Shown here: positions 27,118 through 35,043 of the stretch, piece by piece | Layout of the letters: every line of letters starts with the position of its first letter | Numbering within the stretch: position 1 is the first letter of the stretch | Assembly: GCA_963763495.1 (NCBI GenBank) | Contig: CAVXOY010000006.1 | Location: forward strand, 1 to 35,043 | Direction: 5' to 3' | Source: DAOUEO01 sp963763495 | Lineage (GTDB): Bacteria; Chloroflexota; Dehalococcoidia; DSTF01; JALHUB01 | DNA length: 35,043 bases | Position numbers and translations under genes: made by a program | The notes under the pieces: model-generated | What the model was told of the DNA's origin: nothing | Databases searched by the model: none | Seen by the model: the letters and a program-made list of their open reading frames with translations, nothing else

Positions 27118-27199
27118 GGGGTGGGGGGATTCCTTAATCGTGACCGAGCGATAGCGAGGTCATGGGTGGGTTGGGTGGGACAATTATTCCGGGGTGGGG
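27118..27199 (+). other. G-rich region with canonical G-quadruplex motif (27164-27179)
   Basis: GGGTGGGTTGGGTGGG at 27164-27179 fits G3N1G3N2G3N1G3 with loops of 1, 2 and 1 bases, the class that folds most stably. It is flanked by GGGG-T-GGGGGG (27118-27128) and GGGG-T-GGGG (27191-27199), all on the same strand. A short imperfect palindrome, TGACC...GGTCA (27141-27162), lies between. The rest of the gap holds the two REP-like elements and the promoters. Confidence 0.7.
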
Positions 27200-27245
27200 C
27201 CTACATCTCTTTGCTTGGAGGCTGCACCGGCAGGCTCCCCCGTAG

Positions 27246-27264
27246 GGCGGGCATCTTGCCCGCC
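27246..27264. repeat. REP-like perfect palindrome, 8-bp stem
   Basis: GGCGGGCA, loop TCT, TGCCCGCC, headed by GTAGG. The 22-base core matches the copy at 27054 with the same loop, so the two are recent relatives. Confidence 0.85.
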
Positions 27265-27288
27265 AACCCATAGGAGTACCGCCTCACC

Positions 27289-27317
27289 TTTACGACCCTC
27301 GCCCGCTGTGCTAGCAT
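27289..27317 (+). promoter_or_regulatory. promoter for rnhB
   Basis: TTTACG (27289-27294), 17-base spacer, then the extended -10 TG-C-TAGCAT (27309-27317). It predicts a start near 27324, about 37 bases before ATG 27361. Confidence 0.55.
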
Positions 27318-27360
27318 CCCCCTAGTGAGAGCAGCCCCTGTCACCGACGCGAGGGAAGAG

Positions 27361-28008
27361 ATGCGGCGCTGTCCGACCTTCCAGCGGGAAGCGGCCCTAT
27401 GGCGCGCTGGCTTCCGGCTCGTCGCCGGCGTCGACGAGGTGGGCCGTGGCCCTCTTGCCGGGCCCGTCGTTGCTGCCGCTGTCGTCCTCCCTCCCCGCTC
27501 GCGCTTCCCCTGGCTCGCCGAGGTCAACGACAGCAAGCTCCTGACTGCCGCCAAGCGCGAGCGTCTGGCCGGGTACATCCGCGAGAAAGCGCTCGCCGTC
27601 GGCTTCGGCTTCCAGTCCCCTGATCGCATCGACGATCTGGGCATCGCCGTCGCCAGCCGCCTCGCCATGGCCCAGGCCCTCGCTGCCCTCGACCCGGCTC
27701 CCGACTACGCCCTCATCGACGCCTTCACCATCGCCGGCCTTGATCTTCCCCACGAGGGGATCATCCACGGCGACGCCCTCTGCCTGTCCATCGCCGCCGC
27801 CTCCATCGTCGCCAAAGTCGAGCGGGACAGACTGATGCTGACGTACGACGAGGTCTACCCGCAGTATGGCTTCAGCCGCCACAAGGGCTATCCCACGCCG
27901 CAACACCTGCGTGCCCTCTCTCAAGTCGGCCCCAGCCCCATCCACCGTCGCTCCTTCGCCCCCGTGCGTGCCTGCCTGGGGTGCCAACCGGCGGAGGCGT
28001 TGCCGTGA
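27361..28008 (+). CDS. rnhB: RnhB, ribonuclease HII
   Basis: Cleaves the RNA strand of RNA-DNA hybrids, including single ribonucleotides in DNA. The DEDD active site is visible: Asp-Glu in VAGVDEVGRGPLAGPVV, Asp in YALIDAFTIAG, and the last acid in AKVERDRLM. KGYPTPQHL is also typical. 215 residues from ATG 27361, which follows GAGGGAAGAG; GTG 27325 is in frame but sits at the predicted transcription start. The stop overlaps the yraN start (GTGA), so the two genes are coupled. Confidence 0.95.
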   Translation: MRRCPTFQREAALWRAGFRLVAGVDEVGRGPLAGPVVAAAVVLPPRSRFPWLAEVNDSKLLTAAKRERLAGYIREKALAVGFGFQSPDRIDDLGIAVASRLAMAQALAALDPAPDYALIDAFTIAGLDLPHEGIIHGDALCLSIAAASIVAKVERDRLMLTYDEVYPQYGFSRHKGYPTPQHLRALSQVGPSPIHRRSFAPVRACLGCQPAEALP

Positions 28009-28400
28009 GCGGCGAAAAGCGCAGCCTCGGTCAGTTCGGCGAAAGGATAGCGGCCGCCCGCCTCGAGGCTGAAGGCTACCGCATCGTCGACCGCAACTTC
28101 CGTTGCCGGGAAGGGGAAATTGACATAATAGCTCAGAAGGGGGTGTGCCTGGTCTTTGTTGAGGTTCGCGCCCGCCGCGGCGACGCGATGGGCAACGCTG
28201 CGGCATCGCTCACCCCGCTTAAGGGCGCCCGCATCACCGCTGCCGCCGAGGCCTACTGCCAGGAGCGCCCCGGCCTGCCGGAGGAGCGCCGCATCGACGT
28301 GATAACCATCGACCTCTCGCCGGAAGGGCGCGTTCTCCGCGTGGACCATATCGAGAACGCCTTCGCCGGCGACGAGCTCCCCAGTCTACCGTCTCGCTAG
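28005..28400 (+). CDS. yraN: YraN/UPF0102 family endonuclease-fold protein
   Basis: A 131-residue protein of the UPF0102 family, a small restriction-endonuclease-like fold usually found next to rnhB. GQFGERIAAARLEAEGYRIVDRNFRCREGEIDIIAQ holds the conserved E and the G-E-I-D-(L/I)-I-A motif, and CLVFVEVRAR is the E-x-K-like strand (here VEVR). GTG 28005 is preferred because it overlaps the rnhB stop and follows GGCGGAGG. The biological role is not settled. Confidence 0.9.
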   Translation: MSGEKRSLGQFGERIAAARLEAEGYRIVDRNFRCREGEIDIIAQKGVCLVFVEVRARRGDAMGNAAASLTPLKGARITAAAEAYCQERPGLPEERRIDVITIDLSPEGRVLRVDHIENAFAGDELPSLPSR

Positions 28401-28406
28401 GGTCCG

Positions 28407-29150
28407 ATGTTCAAGCTATCCTCTTTCCGAATCAGGGTCTTCCGGGAATGCCGCCGCCGCTACAAGTACCAGTACGTCGAGCGTATCCCCACCCGGCCCA
28501 ACCCCTACAACACCATGGGCGCCCACGTCCATGCTGCCCTCAAGACGTTCTTTTCCATCGAGGCGCCGGAGGAACGCACCGCTGATCGGCTCGTCGACCT
28601 CCTGCTCGAAAGCTGGCAGCACAACCGCGCCGGATTCAGTGACCTCGCCGACGAGGAGCGCTGGCGCCAGCGTGCCCTCGCCCAGATGCGCACCTTCGCC
28701 CAGACGCACGACCTGGCGGCGCGCCCCCTCCTGCTCGAAGGCTACTTCGAGGTGCCGATCAATGAGCGCCTTGCCCTGCTCGGCCGCATCGACCGCGCCG
28801 ACGAAGATGACGGCGGGCTCCACATCATCGACTACAAGACCGGCCGCCGTCCCCAGGATGTCGACGCTGACCAGCTTCACCTCTATACTATTATCTTGGA
28901 ACGGAGCCTCGGTCGTCCTGTGGCTCGCGCCTCCTATCTATATCTGGACGACGGCAGCGCCTGGACGGTCACGCCCCAGCGCCCGCAACTAGACGAAAGC
29001 CTCGCCATGACGGTAGCTACCTACGAGGAAATGCTGGCGGAGCGGGCATATCCCACCGACGTCGGCAGGCACTGCTCCTTCTGCGACTACCAGGCCATCT
29101 GTCCGGCGCGGGAAGAGATCGTCGGCCGCCGTCTCGTGGAGGGTTGGTAG
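28407..29150 (+). CDS. RecB/Cas4-like PD-(D/E)XK nuclease with Fe-S cysteines
   Basis: A 247-residue stand-alone nuclease of the PDDEXK_1 group. The core motifs are the His in MGAHVHAALK, Asp in LLGRIDRADE (about residue 128), D-Y-K in IIDYKTGR (about 141-143), and Gln-Leu-Tyr in DQLHLYTI. Cysteines at 15, 223, 226 and 232 give the C-(x~207)-C-x2-C-x5-C spacing of the 4Fe-4S cluster in Cas4, AddB and related nucleases. There is no helicase gene or CRISPR array nearby. It begins six bases after yraN, so it may share the rnhB operon. DNA end processing is likely by family; the precise role is unknown. Confidence 0.87.
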   Translation: MFKLSSFRIRVFRECRRRYKYQYVERIPTRPNPYNTMGAHVHAALKTFFSIEAPEERTADRLVDLLLESWQHNRAGFSDLADEERWRQRALAQMRTFAQTHDLAARPLLLEGYFEVPINERLALLGRIDRADEDDGGLHIIDYKTGRRPQDVDADQLHLYTIILERSLGRPVARASYLYLDDGSAWTVTPQRPQLDESLAMTVATYEEMLAERAYPTDVGRHCSFCDYQAICPAREEIVGRRLVEGW

Positions 29151-29158
29151 AACGGCAC

Positions 29159-29530
29159 ATGCCTATCTACGAGTTCCGCTGCAACTCGTGCCGCAGTCGG
29201 GTGAACGTCTTCCAGCGCCGCATCGACTCGCCCGTCGGCGCCGTCTGCTCCAAGTGCGGTAGCGGCGACCTCACGCGGCTCGTATCCCGCTTCGCCGTCG
29301 TCCGCGGCGAAGACGCCATGCTCGACTCTCTGGACGACGACTCGCTCCTCGGCGGCGTCGACGAGAGCGACCCCAAGAGCGTCGCCGCCTGGGCCCGCAA
29401 GATGAGCTCGCGCTTCGGCGAAGAGATGGAGCCTGAATTTGACGATATGATCGACCGCATGGAGGCCGGTGAGATGCCGGACGACCTCGACGCGGGCGAT
29501 GATGGTGACCTTTCGCTCGGCGGAGGGTAA
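29159..29530 (+). CDS. FmdB-family zinc ribbon protein, copy 1
   Basis: A 123-residue protein starting MPIYEFRCNSCRSRVNVFQRR, then VCSKCGSGDLTRLVSRFAV: a single CxxC...CxxC zinc ribbon of the FmdB type. The long C-terminus is acidic (many Asp and Glu, with KSVAAWARKMSSRFGEEM). Start ATG 29159 lies eight bases after the nuclease stop; a longer start would run into that gene. Known family members are putative regulators, but the function is unproven. A close paralogue follows at once. Confidence 0.88.
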   Translation: MPIYEFRCNSCRSRVNVFQRRIDSPVGAVCSKCGSGDLTRLVSRFAVVRGEDAMLDSLDDDSLLGGVDESDPKSVAAWARKMSSRFGEEMEPEFDDMIDRMEAGEMPDDLDAGDDGDLSLGGG

Positions 29531-29554
29531 GGAAGAGGATTCAGGGAGTCAGTC

Positions 29555-29893
29555 ATGCCTATCTACGAGTTCAAGTGTCAGGACTGTGATCGCCTGACCA
29601 GCATCTTCGTTCGAACGCCCAATTCTGAGTATGAGTCGGTCTGCCGTCACTGCGGCGGCCGTAAGCTTTCGCGCGTCATCTCCGGCTTCGCCTATCACAA
29701 GTCCGAGCAGACGATACTGCAGGAGTACGGCTCCGAGCCCAAGCGCCTTGAAGACTACCGCGACCCTCGCCAGATCGGCCGCTGGGTCGAGCGCAAGTTC
29801 GAGGAGATGGGCGAAGAGATCCCCGAGCCGACCCGCAAGATGATCGATGCCGCTCGTGAGGGCGAACTACCGGACCAGATCAAAGACCTTTAG
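29555..29893 (+). CDS. FmdB-family zinc ribbon protein, copy 2
   Basis: A 112-residue paralogue with the same opening (MPIYEFKCQDCDRLTSIFVR) and VCRHCGGRKLSRVISGFAYHKS, four zinc-binding cysteines, and a helical tail (RQIGRWVERKFEEMGEEIPEPTRKMI) that parallels AAWARKMSSRFGEEMEPEFDDMI of copy 1. The two genes are therefore a tandem duplication 24 bases apart that has diverged in sequence but kept its architecture. Confidence 0.88.
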   Translation: MPIYEFKCQDCDRLTSIFVRTPNSEYESVCRHCGGRKLSRVISGFAYHKSEQTILQEYGSEPKRLEDYRDPRQIGRWVERKFEEMGEEIPEPTRKMIDAAREGELPDQIKDL

Positions 29894-29912
29894 TCAACTT
29901 GAGGAGGGCAGT

Positions 29913-30551
29913 GTGGAGAACGTCGGTCGTGAACTAGAAGCGATAGTCGATAACATGCGCGCCGATTTCGGCGCCCGGCACGCCGCCCGCGAGGAGGGGC
30001 TCTCCCGTTGCCGCACGGCCCTGCGCCATTCCGCCAACGCCATTCGCGCCGTCCACCGTGGCGAGTTCGCCGCTGCTGAGGAGCTGCTGGCTCAGGCGTC
30101 CGAGCTGCTGGCTGGGGCTCGGGTCGCTCTCCGCGAGCATCCCTCCATCTTCCATGCCGGCTTTGTCCACGACGCCCAGAAGGAGTACGCCGAGGGCTGC
30201 CTCACCCTGGCCATCATCGCCGGCCGCTCGCTTCCGACCCCGCAGGCGCTGGGCATCGAGTACAACGCCTACCTCAACGGCCTCGGCGAAGCCGTCGGCG
30301 AGCTGCGCCGCCACCTTCTCGACCGCCTGCGCGCCGGCGACGTTGAGCACTGCGAGAACGTTCTCTCCGCCATGGACGACATCTACAGCGTCATCGTCAC
30401 CTTCGACTACCCGGAGGCGATCACCAGCGGCCTCCGTCGCACCGCCGACGCTGTCCGCGGCATCCTCGAGCGCACCCGCGGCGACCTGACGATTGCCGTC
30501 CGCCAGCGCGACCTCGAACGCAAGCTCGACGAGTTCGAAGGCCGCCTCTAG
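29913..30551 (+). CDS. translin-family protein (haloacid dehalogenase-like annotation)
   Basis: A 212-residue all-helical protein resembling the archaeal/bacterial translin family. It shows ELEAIVDNMRADFGARHAAREEGLSR, HAGFVHDAQKEYAEGCLTLAII and AYLNGLGEAVGELRRHLLDRL, where the last two correspond to the family's F-x-x-A-x-x-E-Y-x-E-A segment and the G-E-x-x-E-L-R-R segment. Eukaryotic translin/TRAX binds RNA and single-stranded DNA; bacterial function is unknown to me. GTG 29913 follows GAGGAGGG. It starts 20 bases after the second FmdB gene and is probably in the same operon. Confidence 0.8.
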   Translation: MENVGRELEAIVDNMRADFGARHAAREEGLSRCRTALRHSANAIRAVHRGEFAAAEELLAQASELLAGARVALREHPSIFHAGFVHDAQKEYAEGCLTLAIIAGRSLPTPQALGIEYNAYLNGLGEAVGELRRHLLDRLRAGDVEHCENVLSAMDDIYSVIVTFDYPEAITSGLRRTADAVRGILERTRGDLTIAVRQRDLERKLDEFEGRL

Positions 30552-30569
30552 CCCGCGCCGGTGTATCGT

Positions 30570-30592
30570 GGGGCGGGTATCCTTCCCGCCCC
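30570..30592. repeat. REP-like perfect palindrome, 8-bp stem
   Basis: GGGGCGGG, seven-base loop TATCCTT, CCCGCCCC. It sits between the convergent translin-like and DUF4389 genes and could act as a bidirectional transcript end. Confidence 0.8.
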
Positions 30593-30611
30593 GAATTGCG
30601 ATCCGCCGTAG

Positions 30612-30633
30612 GGTCGGGACTCCGTGCCCGACC
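30612..30633. repeat. REP-like palindrome, GGTCGGG/CCCGACC stem
   Basis: GTAGGGTCGGG...CCCGACC, 7-bp perfect stem with an eight-base loop. It lies 20 bases from the previous element and is similar in head and layout to the one at 22405. Confidence 0.8.
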
Positions 30634-30660
30634 TGTGATTTTCCTTCTATGCCCTCACTG

Positions 30661-31269
30661 CTATTCCAGACTGAACGGCGGGTACTCGTCGTGCAGCAGC
30701 AGCCAGTAGCTCTCCACCCTCAAGAACCAGCGCGTGACCCCTTCTCCAAACCGCCAGAGGCCGTCCGGATAGTGGCCCGTGAACAGTATCGCGAACCAGC
30801 CGATAACCGCCGTGACAGCCCACGCGATCCCGACGAACAGCATCACGATCAACTGGGGGATGATCAGGATGAAGCGGAAGCCCACCGTCCAGCGGTTGCG
30901 GTTCTCCGTCACAGCCTGGAACTCCGCCGTGACCGGGTACTCTCCGTCGCCGAAGGGAGGATACTCGTCGCGGAGAAGCGACTCGTAGGCCAGCGCCCGG
31001 GCCCGCCAGCGCAGGTAGTACTGCTGCAGCGATATGATGTCGGCGTTCGCCTTCCCCGTGAACACAATGATGAACCAGTTGATGAACGCCGTGACGCCGG
31101 CGACTACCCCCAGGACGCCCGTTCGCTCGCCAGCCGTGCTGACACCCATGCCCGGCCCTCCCACCAGAAGTATGTGAGGGATAGCCAGGATGATCCGGAA
31201 CGCCGTGGTCAAGCGGTTCCGTTTCTCCTCCTGAGGGTTCACCTGATAGCTTGTGGGATAGGTGTCCAT
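30661..31269 (-). CDS. DUF4389 membrane protein
   Basis: A 202-residue membrane protein made of two DUF4389-type halves. Half one is RLTTAFRIILAIPHILLV...AFINWFIIVFTG...LRWRARALAYESLLRDEYPPF, and half two is RWTVGFRFILIIPQLIVML...VIGWFAILFTG...TRWFLRVESYWLLLHDEYPPF. The internal duplication is obvious from the shared FTG and DEYPPF motifs. Four membrane helices are likely. The function is unknown. ATG 31269 follows AAGGAGGA. It is transcribed divergently from uvrA. Confidence 0.85.
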   Translation of the reverse strand: MDTYPTSYQVNPQEEKRNRLTTAFRIILAIPHILLVGGPGMGVSTAGERTGVLGVVAGVTAFINWFIIVFTGKANADIISLQQYYLRWRARALAYESLLRDEYPPFGDGEYPVTAEFQAVTENRNRWTVGFRFILIIPQLIVMLFVGIAWAVTAVIGWFAILFTGHYPDGLWRFGEGVTRWFLRVESYWLLLHDEYPPFSLE

Positions 31270-31324
31270 CCTGTCCTCCTTGGCTAGATGCCGCGCGAAA
31301 GGGGCGCTCGATGACCTTCCCCCG

Positions 31325-31353
31325 ATGCTACGCCTTCGGCACTCGCTCTGCAA
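31325..31353 (-). promoter_or_regulatory. promoter for the DUF4389 gene
   Basis: TTGCAG (31348-31353), 17-base spacer, TAGCAT (31325-31330) on the minus strand. The predicted leader is about 50 bases. Confidence 0.5.
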
Positions 31354-31427
31354 GATAGCGTTCTCGGTCGGGTTTGGCTTCCATACGATCCCCCCTCTAT
31401 GATTCTTGTTGGCCGCCCCTCTCCGAA

Positions 31428-31436
31428 TGCTACAAT
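31428..31436 (+). promoter_or_regulatory. extended -10 promoter for uvrA
   Basis: TG-C-TACAAT, the same nine bases as before hisF; the nearest -35-like hexamer (TTGTTG, 31406-31411) is 19 bases from the TACAAT hexamer. The start would be near 31443, about 36 bases before GTG 31479. No SOS box was recognised. Confidence 0.5.
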
Positions 31437-31478
31437 AGAGATTCGGCCAGATACGATTTTTCGCCTTGGAGAGAGCAC

Positions 31479-34397
<2,919 letters not shown>

Positions 34398-34398
34398 A

Positions 34399-34968
34399 AT
34401 GAACTACGATCCCACAAGACACCACCGCCGCTCCATCCGCCTGCCGTCGTATGACTACAGCCAGTCGGGCGCCTATTTCGTCACGATTGCTGCAGAGGAT
34501 CGGAGTGCTTGCTGGCGAGATGACTCCGGCCTTGTCGTGCTGTGGCCGGAGAAATGATCGTGGCTGTGGCTCGAACGATCACTACCGCGTTGTCCATCTG
34601 GACGCGTTCGTTGTCATGCCCAATCACCTTCACGGTAATCGTAGATACTCGTAGGGGCAGGCCCCTGTGCCTGCCCAGGGCAACCACGGGGGGTTGCCCC
34701 TACGTCAGCCATGTCCCTGCCCGGCGTGATCCATCGGTTCAAATCTCTCACCACACCAAGTACCGCCGGGGCGTGCACGATAACGGGTGGTCGCCCGTCA
34801 TCGCCGATGTGGCAGCGCAACTATTATGAACACGTCGTCCGCAGCGAGGAAGAACTAGACAGCGTTCGCCAATACGTAGCCAATAACCCGGCGTGTTGGG
34901 ATCAAGACCGAGAGAACCCCGGTCGCCGCCCAGGAGATGACCAGATCATGACGGCCGAGCCTTTCTAG
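34399..34968 (+). pseudogene. REP-associated tyrosine (Y1, IS200-like) transposase remnant
   Basis: ATG 34399 opens with HHRRSIRLPSYDYSQSGAYFVTIAAEDR, the typical N-terminus of RAYT/IS200-like Y1 transposases, but a stop follows at 34555-34557. The HUH motif region DAFVVMPNHLHG appears in another frame (about 34590-34635). VIVDTRRGRPLCLPRATTGG follows in a third, and the C-terminal VIHRFKSLTT, WQRNYYEHVVRSEEELDSVRQYVANNP and DRENP in a fourth, ending 34966-34968. Several breaks, plus apparent loss of a stretch between the N-terminal part and the HUH motif, make this a decayed copy, though some breaks could be assembly errors. It starts two bases after the uvrA stop. Confidence 0.8.
34651..34703. 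repeat. compound BIME-like element inside the transposase remnant
   Basis: Outer ends GTAGGGGCA (34651-34659) and TGCCCCTAC (34695-34703) are mutually inverted. Within lie two smaller palindromes: GGGCAGG/CCTGCCC (34655-34661 with 34670-34676) and GGGCAACC/GGTTGCCC (34678-34685 with 34692-34699). It shares the GTAGGGG head with the palindrome at the uvrA end. Confidence 0.85.
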
Positions 34969-35027
34969 CCTTTTGGCTACTCCAAGGGTCGATGATCTGC
35001 CCGGTGTCTGTCTCATAGACGGAATCA

Positions 35028-35036
35028 TGATATAAT
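35028..35036 (+). promoter_or_regulatory. extended -10 promoter at the right edge
   Basis: TG-A-TATAAT ends seven bases before the window edge and points right, so a gene or RNA probably begins just outside. The -35 region (CTGTCT) is weak. Confidence 0.5.
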
Positions 35037-35043
35037 GCGCGAT

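Overview
The window is about 35 kb of GC-rich bacterial chromosome. It carries the 3' end of an rrn operon followed by mostly housekeeping genes. A Chloroflexota (Dehalococcoidia-like) origin is my best guess. The reasons are the gene families (four-domain S1 with an acidic tail, ClpC, GT39 proteins, DUF2304, DUF4389, paired FmdB zinc ribbons, a translin-fold protein) and the palindromic intergenic repeats. This is an inference from gene content; no database search was possible. A striking technical feature is that at least 14 single-base frame breaks interrupt otherwise well conserved, mostly essential genes (mreB, the PBP2 gene, ligA, ftsH, uvrA and the glycosyltransferases). Sequencing or assembly indels explain this better than gene death, so these genes are annotated as full-length loci with the break positions noted.

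Layout. 1-1.5 kb: 23S rRNA 3' part, initiator tRNA-fMet lying between 23S and 5S, 5S rRNA and a strong terminator. 1.6-6.1 kb: ribosomal protein S1-like gene with an 11-fold 18-residue acidic repeat, then clpC. 6.4-11.2 kb: envelope glycan cluster of two GT39-type membrane glycosyltransferases, a SAM methyltransferase, a GT2 glycosyltransferase and DUF2304. 11.2-16.8 kb (minus strand): mreB-mreC-mreD-PBP2-rodA, the rod-shape elongasome. 17-19 kb (minus): ligA. 19.3-22.4 kb (plus): hisH-hisA-hisF-hotdog thioesterase-hisI. 22.5-27 kb (minus): tautomerase, ftsH, rplU-rpmA-rpmE and DUF1385. 27.3-30.6 kb (plus): rnhB-yraN-Fe-S PD-(D/E)XK nuclease-FmdB-FmdB-translin-like protein. 30.7-31.3 kb (minus): DUF4389 membrane protein. 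31.5-34.4 kb (plus): uvrA. 34.4-35.0 kb: a decayed REP-associated (IS200-like, Y1) transposase.

The most unusual layer is non-coding. A family of GTAGGG-headed palindromes (REP/BIME-like) occupies the gaps at 22.4, 27.05, 27.25 and 30.6 kb. One sits across the 3' end of uvrA, where it appears to supply the last codons, and a compound one lies inside the transposase remnant. Other non-coding points are a canonical short-loop G-quadruplex motif upstream of rnhB, an apparent ATT start codon for rplU, a Shine-Dalgarno-less structured leader on the S1 gene, and a recurring extended -10 promoter signature (TG-N-TANNNT) in front of most transcription units.
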